Notes under the pieces: model-generated
The model's database searches: none
The model's input: only the letters and a program-made list of their open reading frames with translations
Told to the model about the DNA's origin: nothing
Made by a program: the position numbers and the translations under genes
Source of the DNA: Hypsibius dujardini
Taxonomy: Eukaryota > Tardigrada > Eutardigrada > Parachela > Hypsibiidae
Assembly (NCBI GenBank): GCA_001579985.1
Contig: LRSR01012881.1
Span: 1-28,812, forward strand
Direction of reading: 5' to 3'
Length of the DNA stretch: 28,812 nt
In this document: positions 1 through 9,389 of the stretch, one piece after another
Position numbering within the stretch: position 1 is the stretch's first letter
Layout: every line of letters starts with the position of its first letter

Positions 1-43
<43 letters not shown>

Positions 44-44
44 C
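1..44. repeat. (GACA)n microsatellite
   Basis: Perfect tandem GACA units run from the window edge, so the array probably extends further left. Shorter GACA/GTCT runs recur near 225-236, 411-425 and 23,872-23,892. Confidence 0.95.
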
Positions 45-555
45 AACCACTCAGGAAACTGTCCGATATTACACATGTTTTTTTCTCTTTCGTTTCGTGC
101 AAGCCACCTCCACACGCACTCACTCCTCAACAAGCTGCCCACAGTGTGCTTGAAGATGTGCTCTCGTTTGCGGAAAAAGCAAACAATGTCATGCAACAAT
201 TATTACGAGACTAGGCAAGAGACGAGGCAGACAGACAATGGCCGCTTGTTCATGCTGCCTGCAAAGTACAAGAGCATTACCGGCATTAGAAAATTGTATG
301 CTTTGAAAACGGAAGCAGAAGGCGAGCGAGCTCCACCCCTTGGGGGGTGGATCGGAAAATGAGTCAGTATTGTGATTGTCTGGCGATTACTGATGCTGGG
401 GTTATGCCGTGTCTGTCTGTCTGTCTTGCGAAAATCTATGCAAATTGGGGTGATGGAACCCGCGTGGTGGGCTTGTAAATGTGAAACGGATCGTGTTCCA
501 TTCCTGACATATGCTCCTGAATTGTTTAGCATTTATTGCCAGTCTGGAAAAATAA

Positions 556-684
556 ATGCGGAAGGTTTCAACCAAGTTGAGCCGGGCTCTCGTAGACATC
601 GATGCTAAGGTGGCCGAATTTGGCGAGTACATCTTCCAAATAATAATTACGGCAGACGTTTTCAATAAACTTGATCAAATTTGA
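556..684 (+). CDS. small ORF or exon fragment, unrecognised
   Basis: This is a 42-codon reading frame from ATG 556 to TGA 682-684, with a stop immediately upstream of the ATG. The peptide is helix-like and mixed-charge, containing IDAKVAEFGEYIFQ. A similar block, AYAKLARLGCYTFI, occurs in a plus-strand frame near 975-1020. Between them, 729-830 reads EKISRDDAETGGKINNVRS and 895-950 reads KPEKTRGKIKCVLAA, which also resemble each other. This may be the remains of a repeated protein domain, or chance. I recognise no family. There are no clean splice sites joining the blocks, so an intact gene is unlikely. Confidence 0.2.
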   Translation: MRKVSTKLSRALVDIDAKVAEFGEYIFQIIITADVFNKLDQI

Positions 685-689
685 TGGTG

Positions 690-2150
690 AAAGATTCGTT
701 TTTCATTAGCTTGTTTTAACAGCAACTGAAAAAATTAGCCGTGACGATGCCGAAACTGGAGGAAAAATAAACAACGTGAGGTCGGCTGCCTTCAAGGCTA
801 TCGATTGCTTGCTTCCTCCTCATACCATACTTCCATAATCTTAAAAAGAGCTTTCTAAAGATGCAATAGCCTAAAAAATTCGCCTAATTTACAGGGTCGT
901 CTAAAGATTCACAAGCCTGAAAAAACTCGCGGTAAAATTAAATGTGTATTAGCAGCATAGGATCAATTTTCCATTGTTGCTTACGCTAAATTGGCCAGAC
1001 TTGGCTGCTACACTTTCATCACGATAAATATGTACGAATTTCTGTCTCGAGAAGGTTGCTTTACTCGCGAACTATTTAGCTGAGAGTATATAAATTAAAA
1101 AACTAAAATCTATAATAAATTTAACAATGGTAAAAATTGGATTTTTTTTAGAAAATAAAATAACCAACGGGCAGGACGCCTTCCCCTCCGAACCGGCTCC
1201 TTGCAAACACAAATTCCGAGTATTTTTGTTTCGACAAAGCTTGGCTTGAAACCGGATGAAATAGGCCAAATTCATCAAAAAACACTCCTATCTGTCTGCG
1301 CTTTTGTGTGAGACTGTTTTGTGAAGAAAGCCACACAGCACACACACACACACAGACAGTCATTAAGGCCAGGCATTATACTCCATGGCAATTGGCAAAA
1401 GCCAAAGACGCGCGAGCGATGTGCACAGCATGCTGACAGATGCTTGACACGCTCCTGACATCCTCAAGAGGAGGAAGAGACATCTTCAAGCACCCACACC
1501 GAGTCTCATGAGTAGTACGGCCAAACCCAAACGTCAGACGAAAAAAGCAGACGAGCAACGACTCACCCACAGATCCTTTCCCCAATCCGCCATGACGAAA
1601 TAATCCCCGCAAAACGTGACGCGTCGAGCGGATTCTGCGTCCGCAACTTTTTCCCAAAGTCGGACCAATTCAAAGCTTGAAAAACCACAGCAGGTGTGGA
1701 CCCGGTGTGCGGGGAAAATATCCCAGCGGATGCGGCCAAGCAGGTGGAGGCGTCTTTGGGCCTAATGAGGCCGTTGCTCCGGAGCCCTTTTAAATGCCAT
1801 TTTTCCAGCAGATTCCAAGGGGGTAAATATTGGAAGAGGGAGAAAGCGATATGGAAATCTGAAAATTAAACAAAAAACTTAGTCAGGATAATGGGAAATA
1901 GATTTTCGAGAGTGATTTGTTTTGAAAGGTTCTCCCTATTCCACAAAACGTTCCTCCACGGGACATAATACCAGTTTCTTTTTAAAACTTGCCTGTCCTA
2001 GTTTTTTCGAAAGCTTAATCAGTTGAAAGCTGTAAAAGTTACGGCAGGAGGGAATCAGGTGAGCGACGGAGATATGGCAGGACAAATGGCAAGTCAGGTG
2101 AAAGGGTTGATTGTCCCAATGACGTCGCTCTTCTGAAGTCCGAATCGAAT
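690..2150. other. no confident gene
   Basis: Apart from the weak protein-like blocks at 729-830 and 895-1060, I see no recognisable coding region here. A CA-rich microsatellite lies at about 1,329-1,356. The ORFs of 70-90 codons in this stretch have no domain-like composition. Confidence 0.5.
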
Positions 2151-2156
2151 CCGGTG

Positions 2157-2543
2157 ATGCGAATAAATCCAATTAGAAGTATGTTTAATGAATGGCTAAT
2201 TGATCCGAAATCTGGAAAAGTCACAAAAAAGTGGGTCAAGCAAGATGAAAAAACGTGGGAATTTCGGGAAGGGAAGGTGGAGTTGTCATTACCTTTGGGC
2301 AATGAACGTGGCTGTTTCAACAACAACTGCGTCAAATGCTGCCCGTACGTGGGATCGTCCCTCGTAAAAATGGTTAGGAAGATTAGAAGACGGTGCGCGC
2401 ACGCACTGTTGATGTGGGCAGTAAAAGTGTACGGAAGCGTAATCGCGATACAAAAAGCTGTTTTGTTGTGGTCTCCTCGAATGAACTCGTCGAGGGAATC
2501 CGCGCAGAAATTTTCGAAGAGAGCAAGCAAAGCAGAGGTATGA
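2157..2543 (+). CDS. ORF of unknown function, possibly spurious
   Basis: This plus-strand frame opens at ATG 2157 and stops at 2543 (about 128 codons). Its first 45 residues look protein-like and charged (for example KSGKVTKKWVKQDEKTWEF), but the second half does not. An overlapping frame (2,393-2,752) has its own protein-like stretch around CFVVVSSNELVEGI. That pattern could mean an exon pair, a frameshifted gene remnant, or two chance ORFs. I recognise no domain, and the opposite strand is also open over much of the interval (2,039-2,530). Confidence 0.2.
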   Translation: MRINPIRSMFNEWLIDPKSGKVTKKWVKQDEKTWEFREGKVELSLPLGNERGCFNNNCVKCCPYVGSSLVKMVRKIRRRCAHALLMWAVKVYGSVIAIQKAVLLWSPRMNSSRESAQKFSKRASKAEV

Positions 2544-2765
2544 TGACGAAAAGACGAGGTTGTCTGACTGTGCAGAAGTGCAAAGTGCGCAATGCGCGTT
2601 TAACACTTCTGCGTGCTATGCACAAATTGTACACTCGTTGTGCACCGGCAGGTGGCGTAAGGGGACCCTTCCGCCTTGCGCAAACGTCCCCCACTCTAAC
2701 AAGAAAACAACTACCAGTGCAACCCTCCGATCATGACCAAACCTTTTTTTAATACCATGTCCCCT

Positions 2766-2983
2766 AACATGACTTTACAAAATATGACTCGCGGCAAAGA
2801 TCTCCCCGTTCAACGGGGAGAAATTCGGAAGATCAGCCAGCACACAAGCACAGCACATGTTCTAGTACGTGCCGTTACAGTGCCTAGCAGTCAATCAAGC
2901 GCCCATGATCATTGCAATGTACGAATTTCTCCCCGTTGAACGGGGAGCTCTTTGCCGCGAGTCTTATTTTGTAAAATCATGTT
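2766..2983. mobile_element. foldback/MITE-like element with internal palindromes
   Basis: The ends are inverted repeats of about 60 bp. The left arm starts AACATGACTTTACAAAATAT, and the right arm read in reverse starts AACATGATTTTACAAAATAA. Each arm carries the 19-nt palindrome CTCCCCGTTCAACGGGGAG, a 9-bp stem around a single base. There is no ORF inside, and no clear target-site duplication was found. It is non-coding and non-autonomous, and the superfamily is unknown. Confidence 0.8.
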
Positions 2984-3163
2984 CGGGCGCTCCTCTTCGT
3001 TCTCCCATGTTCTGATCTCATTTTTCTTTCCCCGCGTTCTCCCCTGCTTCTCTCTCCCTCCTGGAACTTTTTTCGGCGGAAGATCTCGGCCGTCCACATG
3101 GGAAAGCTTGTGCGTTGTTTAAGGTAAGTTGGTACGCTAAAATCCAACGGAAGTGTTAGTCCC

Positions 3164-3225
3164 AGGCGGATTGACGCAGTCGCCCATGCCGTGTAAGCAT
3201 GCAGTCCCCTATGCTCAATCCGCCT
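3164..3225. repeat. 62-nt hairpin with 11-bp perfect stem
   Basis: AGGCGGATTGA at 3,164-3,174 is the exact reverse complement of TCAATCCGCCT at 3,215-3,225. It could be a miniature transposon relic or a structured RNA element. It has no tRNA-like arms. Confidence 0.5.
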
Positions 3226-3229
3226 ATGA

Positions 3230-3850
3230 CTTCTCAAGTTAAAGTGGCGTCAGTTGAATTTTGTAATCTCCACTCACCGTTCGCCGCTTACATTATTTTG
3301 GAGGCGACCTAAAATACCAAGCCCTTTTTTAGAAGGTTCAGCGGATGACACTTTAAAGGCTTGTGACAGGATGGCAGTCGAGATGTTTCAATCAACATTT
3401 ACAGTTTTACAACACAGCAGGCATTTATTTGGCAAGCATCCAACTGGGATTTTTAGTGTTTCAAACCATTTCTTGTTATGTGTTATATTCCGCTTCAGTC
3501 TTTTGGGAACCTTAATGTCTTAATTTGCTAAGTTTCTGAATTTGAACTATAGTGGAATTTCCAATGAAACAGTCCGGAGTGATTGTGTAGTTGTTAAGGT
3601 CATGACCAGTACCTTTGACCTGACCGTATGGAACAAATCCCATTTTATAATCTGCTCAAATTACCGAATTTACTCGCATTCGTGACGGAAAATTAAGTCT
3701 CCTATCCGTGGATCTATCTTCCACCTTGACCTCCTCCTCTACGAACTCCTCCCTTCCACCTCAAAAGAGTGATCTGTTTCGCTTCTAGCCCAATGAGTGA
3801 ATGAACTCTGACGAGGGAGAAGATGCTCTTCAGAACGAGCGGCCTGAGCG
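3230..3850. other. no confident gene
   Basis: An 89-codon plus-strand frame spans 3,254-3,523 without a recognisable domain. Nothing else stands out before the PAN/Apple pseudogene. Confidence 0.4.
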
Positions 3851-3854
3851 AATT

Positions 3855-4300
3855 TCTTTTGTTCGGATTCGTTTAGGTAAAAGTCCCTCTTCGCGAGCGA
3901 GAACAATAGCATGAAACGGTCGAATGCATAGTGTATGCATTCCCTGACCGTCCGGCACTTGGAGCCGCATTCGGATGCTGCGATGTCGTGGTCGCTAATG
4001 TTGTTCCCGGGGAAGATGCAGTGATGCGCTCAGTCCTGCCCGTTCCACTGAATGGCCTCGTCACCATGAACACCGCACATCCAGTCGTCGTTGCCGTTGT
4101 CGAGAGCCTAGCTTTTCTCCATGGGTCCTCCCTTCAGCTGACACTTGCGGTCATAGGGGCCGTACACATTGTGGGTGCATTCACTGACCTTCAGGCACTG
4201 GGAGCCGCATAAGCGTAGGTCTATGTGGTGCTCGCTTATGACGATGCCGCCGAGGAACTCGCAGCCGTGAGACCAGTTACCCTGCCATTTAGCCAAGTTA
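3855..4300 (-). pseudogene. PAN/Apple-domain protein pseudogene (two tandem domains)
   Basis: On the minus strand a single reading frame encodes two tandem PAN/Apple modules, disulphide-rich domains used for protein or carbohydrate binding in secreted proteins. The first begins near 4,290 with NWSHGCEF and continues LCGSQC, ECTHNVY and RKCQLKGG, giving five cysteines at the usual spacing. An in-frame TAG at 4,110-4,108 follows, then a linker, then an in-frame TGA at 4,032-4,030. The second module follows directly in the same frame (HHCIFPGNNISDHDI, ECGSKC, ECIHYAF) but loses its terminal cysteine strand. Because homology continues in frame across both stops, I infer two nonsense mutations in a former gene rather than two separate genes. 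Flanking exons were not identified. Confidence 0.75.
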
Positions 4301-4439
4301 TTTCACACCACTTGTTTACTGTAATTTCATTGAACAGATTTTTTAGTCAAAGTATACATGTTGCACGAAAATCGGAAATCAACCACAAATCAATGCTTCT
4401 CATGGAATGGATAGATTTTCATTACGTTTTAGCTAATTA

Positions 4440-5585
4440 ATTATACCAACGGCGAAAGAGACTTTCCGCGCGGGGCGGAGAGATTTGCATCTGAATGAAA
4501 ATTTAATCAAGGGGAGGGGGTATGGTTCCATTATAGGGCTTATGCTACAAGTCCCCTTACCCATTTTTGTTCCCTGTTGCTTTTACAAGTGCTAACCCAG
4601 GTTCTTTGGGTCATCATAACCCATTTGATAATTTTTGAAAGCCCAATTGTTCCAAATTCTTTTAGTATCACTTCCGGTTCTCTTGGCACTTATTCAAACA
4701 CGAGAACCCATTTCAGGGGGAGTAAAGGTTTTATTCCTTTTGACATTGCGAATGCCGAAGGGGAACACGGTCGTCGAAGACGGCCAAAACCAATACGAAA
4801 ACAAATTGTTAGAACTGTTTGTTGCCGAGAAGGAACTGATATCTCTTAAGGTGGCAGACCTTTATATACTTCCAAAAATACGGAGAGGTACAGAGTGAAT
4901 CTAGAGAGAGAGAGAGACAGTTTTGCGCCCAATCCGGTCACCGGGCTAACCAGTGGTAAAGAGTAACTGGGGAAAGACCAAGCAGGTGAGTTGGGAGTTG
5001 TAGGGTGGGCTACCCAGATGAGAGCGAGAACTGGCCGCTGGGCGAACTTGTCGGGTGGGCTATATGTCACGCATTGGACAAGCTTGTCGCATGGGCTATT
5101 TTCAGGCAGCCCGCCAAAGTCAGCTCACCAGTGAAAGTCCGCCGTGTTATAACTAGATTCATGAGATAATCTTCCCCGTTTTGGTTTTTCATTCCGTACT
5201 CACTCGGGCAATGTCCAATAGTGTTTGACCTTTTTGTGATGAGGAAACATGAAGAATTCTAAACCCATCCGCATTTTATCGAATCAGAGGACATTGGTCA
5301 GCACCAGAAAATAGAAATAAGGAGGGCATAAAGAGGAGGAAGGGGAGGAGGACTTGTAGCCTAAACCCCATTACAGGGGGCAGTTTTGACTTTTGATTCA
5401 CACTTTCACCAATTTAACAAAAATAAAATCTCTCGTAATTAATCGCTAATTAAGTAGGTAGCGGTGGTTTTGCTCCAGTGCCTTTTTACGCCTCTGCTCA
5501 AGTCAAATATGGAGCTTGCAAGGTGCGTTGTTTTTGCCGACGGTAAGCAGAACACACCCGCGTACTTTTAGAAGGTTAGGAGGAA
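4440..5585. other. no confident gene; (GA)n tract
   Basis: A GA microsatellite lies at about 4,902-4,917. Overlapping plus-strand frames at 4,577-4,898 include a hydrophobic stretch (ILLVSLPVLLALIQ) and a helical stretch (ENKLLELFVAEKELISLK) followed by a possible donor AAG|GTGGCA. No family is recognisable, so I do not call a gene. Confidence 0.4.
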
Positions 5586-5590
5586 GTCTC

Positions 5591-5807
5591 TACGTTCATA
5601 GTCCGGGTCAGATGCCCGACCAAAAAGTGTCAGATCGTCTGCTCTGGCATAGTAGACAATTCTTGCCAGACCAAGTCCCAAAATAACACTAATCTTGAGA
5701 GTCCTTCTGACATTGTTAGAAAGACGTTCATTGTCGGTCTAGCAAAGGGATCTGAGTTAACCCTTTTCGAGTGGCTTTCTGGCGTTTTCATACGGACTAT
5801 GAACGTA
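5591..5807. mobile_element. short inverted-repeat element (MITE-like)
   Basis: TACGTTCATAGTCCG at 5,591-5,605 is inverted exactly at 5,793-5,807. The spacing of about 217 bp and lack of ORFs suit a small non-autonomous DNA transposon. A related end (CGGACTATAAACG) occurs near 6,219-6,231, so the region may be composite. No target-site duplication is evident. Confidence 0.5.
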
Positions 5808-5904
5808 TCGTAACTTTAGCAGTGTTGTCACGTGTCAGCCGCAGGGTAAAATATAGCACGTATAGAAGTGATCACGGTGACAGATGGTAACTTCAGCTCG
5901 GACC

Positions 5905-6215
5905 AGGGACTCGTTTATAAGGTCCTTACAAATCGGAACCACTACCCCTCGTGCTAGGGCCAGGGCTTCATGTTCCTGATTATTTTAAAACCCCGTGATG
6001 GTAGGGCCAGAAGTGGGCAAAGGGGCAAAACGCACACAAACCTCAAATTTGATCGAAAAACTGGTGTTTTTTTAAATGTTCTGAAATCCCGGGGCCATAA
6101 AAGTCAGACCCCCACACCCCTATAAGTTTCTAAACAGTCACGGAATGTAGACCGAATTTTGAGTTCAGGTTTTTAAAACGTGCCGCTTGCCCCCTGGTCC
6201 TCGTGCTGGCTTATT
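5905..6215. repeat. dispersed repeat, diverged member of the GAGGCTCGTT MITE family
   Basis: The stretch from about 5,908 (ACTCGTTTATAAGGTCC, then TTACAAATCGGAACC and a GC-rich core with GTGGGCAAAGGGGCAAAA) resembles repeats at about 7,045-7,250, 13,910-14,240 and 21,184-21,460. It is old and internally rearranged. Confidence 0.6.
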
Positions 6216-6375
6216 ATACGGACTATAAACGAACATCTGATTCAGACAGATACTTCCCAAAATGAATTAGGCATAAGTAAATCATTACAATACTATCTCT
6301 GTACAACTTTACCGTTAAACCTATATTTTATGTAAAGAGTCAAACCGTTCCGGCCGACCACCAAGACAGTGGCCA

Positions 6376-6676
6376 TCAACTCTTACGGGATATCAATGGC
6401 GCCACAGGTCTAGATGTGGGCGATGACGTTGGAGTAGTAGTGGTAGTAGAGATAGGGTAGCCATGAAGTGCATTCAACCTTTGGACATCCAAATCCGCCA
6501 TGCCGTCCGACATACCGTCTCTTTGGCCAATTTTGGCGGTGAAACCCTTGTATTTGGGGTACAATGCGGGGCGAAAACAGCGTAGTGCATAATGGAGCCG
6601 AAGTCGTGGGGTGTATTAAGATTGTCGGTGTCGTACAGCTGGAACTGCTCCAAGGAATGCACAACTCACAACAACT
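6376..6676 (-). pseudogene. astacin metalloprotease C-terminal fragment, frameshifted
   Basis: On the minus strand, one frame reads YDTDNLNTPHDFGSIMHYAV, matching the region around the Met-turn (SIMHY) of astacin zinc endopeptidases. After about 6,570 the homology moves to another frame (IGQRDGMSDG then QRLNALHGYP), which corresponds to the end of the astacin catalytic domain. The frame change indicates a frameshift. The zinc-binding HExxH exon was not found upstream, so only the last part of the domain remains. Just upstream, 6,661-6,695 is a tandem array of a 10-bp unit (ACAACTCACA). The fragment is paralogous to the astacin pseudogene at 11,640-12,335. Confidence 0.75.
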
Positions 6677-6695
6677 CACAACAACTCACAACAAC
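6661..6695. repeat. 10-bp tandem repeat
   Basis: ACAACTCACA is repeated perfectly about 3.5 times next to the astacin fragment. Confidence 0.9.
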
Positions 6696-6806
6696 AAGGA
6701 ATGCCCAGAATGATAGATTGTTCTATGACGTCTGAAGACCGGTTAGCGGGGGATTACTTTTTCGACTACATTCTACAGGTATACCCATACGTATATACAG
6801 TATGAG

Positions 6807-7024
6807 AAGTCTGTATTTGGGCTCACCCTCACTTGGTCGATAAATCGGCTCACTAATGGGTTTCTCTTTGATAGCAAGTGCTTAATTGTTTGATTTCCAG
6901 AAATGTTATAGCAATACTAGGACATAATACAAAAAATCAAACAATCAAGCACCTGCCATCAAAGATAAACCCACGAGTGAGGCGATTTATCGACTAAGTG
7001 GAGGGTGAGCCCAAATACAGACTT
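6807..7024. mobile_element. foldback MITE with about 95-bp arms
   Basis: The left arm begins AAGTCTGTATTTGGGCTCAC, and the right arm is its near-perfect reverse complement ending at 7,024. The arms stay alignable for about 95 bp, leaving a loop of roughly 30 bp. There is no coding capacity. Flanks do not show an obvious target-site duplication. Confidence 0.85.
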
Positions 7025-7039
7025 TTACTAATATAGTTC

Positions 7040-7250
7040 ATTTAGAGTCTTTACAAATCGGAACCAGGACCACTTACATAGGGTAAAGGGATGGGCAAAG
7101 GGGCGAAAAGCACTTTTTCAAGATTGAATCCAAAATTCAACCTCATTTTCTTGGTCCTTTGAAACTTTTGGGGCGTGAAGGGACTGATTTTCAAGGTCTC
7201 CGGGTTTTCAAAACATTTTTAAAATCTTAATTTTGCGATAAAATTTGAGG
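7040..7250. repeat. dispersed repeat, GAGGCTCGTT MITE family
   Basis: CTTTACAAATCGGAACCAGG, then GGGATGGGCAAAGGGGCGAA, matches the interiors of the copies at 13,910 and 21,184. It sits at the 3' side of defensin-like copy 1, as the related repeats sit beside copies 2 and 3. Confidence 0.6.
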
Positions 7251-7339
7251 TTTGCTAGAGTGTAATATAAGCTCTCTATTAATGAATACCAGTTGGAGGT
7301 TCACAACATTGACGAACAGTCCAAATGTGATGGGAAACT

Positions 7340-7610
7340 GGTGTGTTTGAAAATGTTTTGAAATCCCTAGGCTCTTCTCAGAAACTCACTCAGGTCAGAT
7401 GCAACCTTATAATTACTTCGTCAATGATGAGTGTGAGAAGGGACAGTTTTAAAGCTTGTACCTCAATTGCCAATTTTAATGTGAAATGTTCGGGATTTCG
7501 ATGGAACGGTCTGACTATATGCTCGCTCTTAAGGAGCTTCGCTCTAAGGCAGTATTTTTCTCCAGTTCACGTATGACCAGCACAGGTATAATACACTACG
7601 AACTACGAAC
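7340..7610 (-). pseudogene. decayed copy of the defensin-linked unknown ORF
   Basis: This is the copy-1 counterpart of the 103-codon frames at 13,512-13,820 and 21,552-21,863. Nucleotide similarity is plain (for example GTCAATGATGAGTGTGAGAA and CAGTATTTTTCTCCAGTTCACG). An internal deletion removes the SYTELGEA-coding region and the frame is lost. Confidence 0.6.
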
Positions 7611-7946
7611 ATGAATCAAGCAGCACTGGACAGAATGATGATTCCAGCGCGTGGCAGGGGCGGGAGAGTTTTATGGGTTGCCATTAGCAACTGCGAGTGA
7701 TGGTAGACCTCCATTATCAAGTAAGCGTGGTGACATGATGAACGAATTGTACTTTATTCATATCACATGCCGCTAATGTTACCAAAAGGGCTGATCAGTT
7801 ACTGCGCAACACTACAACAGATTTTTTATGACGTTCGATTTCGTTTTTAATACAAGTCGAGCTGTTTAATTTGAATACAGGATAGTAGCGGATCAGGTTC
7901 CAGAGAGTTACTTGTTGGTGAGCTAGTGCGCCTTTGGGATTTAATT

Positions 7947-8265
7947 TCAGCAGGTGTTGGCGATGCTGATCAATTCACCATTAGAGTTTCGGCAGCCACA
8001 AACAGCGTTTGCAAATCCGTGACAGGTACCGCCAAAATAGTTTCTCTTCTCGCAGTTTTCAATGCATTTCCGCGGCGAGAAGGGGCAGCCACAGGGTCCC
8101 GCCTCAGCTGCAAGATCGGCCAGCATGATATATTTGTAGACGATCAAAAGTGACTTTGGATATTAATTTTGGATTTGGATTTGCAAAACTTTTAGGTTGC
8201 TTACCTGTCTGGAGAACGGACAACAGGCAGACCATAGCGACGAAGAATACCGCCATTTTGTGCAT
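7947..8265 (-). pseudogene. defensin-like peptide gene, copy 1 (splice acceptor shifted)
   Basis: Exon 1 (8,265-8,205) encodes MHKMAVFFVAMVCLLSVLQT, a typical signal peptide, and ends in CAG|GTAAGC. Exon 2 (to TGA 7,949-7,947) still encodes all eight cysteines, including CGC, CIENC, YFGGTC and VCGC, in a fully open frame. In copies 2 and 3 the acceptor reads CCAG|AATCACTT; here the matching bases are CCAAAGTCACTT. The only AG therefore lies two bases downstream (8,155-8,154). Splicing there would shift the frame and reach a TGA after about 15 codons. I infer a recently disabled gene, because the exon 2 frame is intact and differs from the others mainly by mild substitutions. Use of a non-AG acceptor would rescue it and cannot be excluded. 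Confidence 0.65.
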
Positions 8266-8384
8266 TTTGAACGAACGAGGTGCAGACGGGCTGAAATATC
8301 TACCTAAAGCAAGGAAACTGAGAAGAGTTGGGTAGCCGACGACAAGCTAAAGAAGCACGAAAAGGAATGAAAGAGCTCAACAAC

Positions 8385-8459
8385 GTCCACCGATTTTTAT
8401 ACCATCTCGCATGTTTTTCGTTGTACATCCTGTTTACTGTTTATGCGCATTGACCTACC
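8385..8459 (-). promoter_or_regulatory. proximal promoter of defensin-like copy 1
   Basis: On the minus strand, two forkhead-type heptamers (ATAAACA at 8,444-8,438 and GTAAACA at 8,437-8,431) precede TATAAAAA at 8,401-8,394, 136 bp before the ATG. The same block precedes copies 2 and 3. Further upstream a TGATAAG GATA-type site lies near 8,719, and a related one lies at the equivalent place near copy 3. Confidence 0.55.
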
Positions 8460-9195
8460 GATAAATTTGGGAACACCCTATTGTCGTAAATTTGTTCAGC
8501 ATGCTTCAGCCCGCGATTCAACCCAACCTTTGATGAGTGGAAAACATCCGTCGGGGAGAAACAAACCTCGTGTTGCCAATCCCTTTAACATCATTGCAGT
8601 ATCGATAAGCGGCTAACCCAACAGCCGGAAATCCGCTTATCGTTCTACCTTAACGCCCGCGAGATGAGTAACAACAATGAGATAATTAATGTTAACCGGA
8701 ACATCTAACGTATTCAGAAGTGATAAGAATGTGTATGTGCTGGCATCGTGATGAAAAGAGAATTATGGCGGGGAAAAGAGCTAGCTCAGGTGTAAGATTT
8801 TGTGGTCTACTCGCAACAGTGCCACAAGGCATGGTAAACATGTGTGCATGCCCTGGCAAAAAATGACAGTAATTCGAACCTTAATTGAAATCCTTTATGG
8901 TTCTAGAAACGGCACCAGAGTACGTTACAATTTGGCGGTCAATCTTTTTGTCCATATCAAAACGAATCCATAAATGCATCCCTAAACGGGAAAAAAAGCT
9001 GCTGCAATTATGGATCGAGCCGCACTTGGTTGACCAATGGTCAGTCTTGCCCAAAATGCTTCCTCCTTAATCACAAATTAAATTGGTATCATTTGGCATG
9101 ACCAACCGGCTTCTAGGGGTGCGAAAGAGGTGGGAAATAAAACTTTTCCGGGAATTGAATCGTCGGTCTTCTTACTTGCGACAGAGATCATACCG
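8460..9195. other. duplicated upstream flank of copy 1; no gene
   Basis: About 8,460-8,870 is shared with the upstream flank of copy 3 (about 22,820-23,210), including ACATCCGTCGGGGAGAAACA. The remainder holds no recognisable coding sequence. Confidence 0.5.
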
Positions 9196-9200
9196 CTGAC

Positions 9201-9356
9201 CTAACAGGTACTGCAGTAAAATTCACAGTGAGAAAAATACTTTGGGCACAACTGATTAGTGGTCAATTGACACTGTACTCGTCCTTTACTAACACTATAA
9301 GCATTTTTGAACTCTATACTTAACAAAACTATTGAAATCGATAAGATCTTCTCCAT
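9201..9356 (-). CDS. possible small secreted Cys-rich peptide (51 aa)
   Basis: ATG 9,356-9,354 to TAG 9,203-9,201 gives 51 residues. The N-terminus MEKILSISIVLLSIEF resembles a short signal peptide, and cleavage after NAYS is plausible. The rest has five cysteines spaced C-x7-C-x6-C-x3-C-x2-C and ends on a cysteine. It is unrelated in sequence to the nearby defensin-like family. The odd cysteine number, the short hydrophobic core and the neighbouring transposon remnant all argue for caution. It could be a chance ORF or the last part of a longer gene. Confidence 0.3.
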   Translation of the reverse strand: MEKILSISIVLLSIEFKNAYSVSKGRVQCQLTTNQLCPKYFSHCEFYCSTC

Positions 9357-9389
9357 TTGCAGATTTTTCAAACTTACTACTAATTTTAC

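Noticed and set aside
1376-1657. 93-codon minus-strand ORF
   Set aside because: There is no recognisable motif or helix pattern, no plausible splice sites and no similarity to other parts of the window.
2039-2530. 163-codon minus-strand ORF
   Set aside because: It is the longest continuous frame in this part but has no domain, no signal peptide and a composition that fits the shadow of the plus-strand frame.
4577-4898. Overlapping plus-strand ORFs with a hydrophobic start
   Set aside because: The hydrophobic stretch and the helical stretch cannot be tied to a start codon and splice sites, and no family is recognisable.
9141-9215. tRNA-like stretch on the minus strand (GTCAGCGGTATGAT...GATTCAATTCC)
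   Set aside because: The A- and B-box-like words are present, but the acceptor, anticodon and T stems do not pair. At best it is a SINE-like or tRNA relic.
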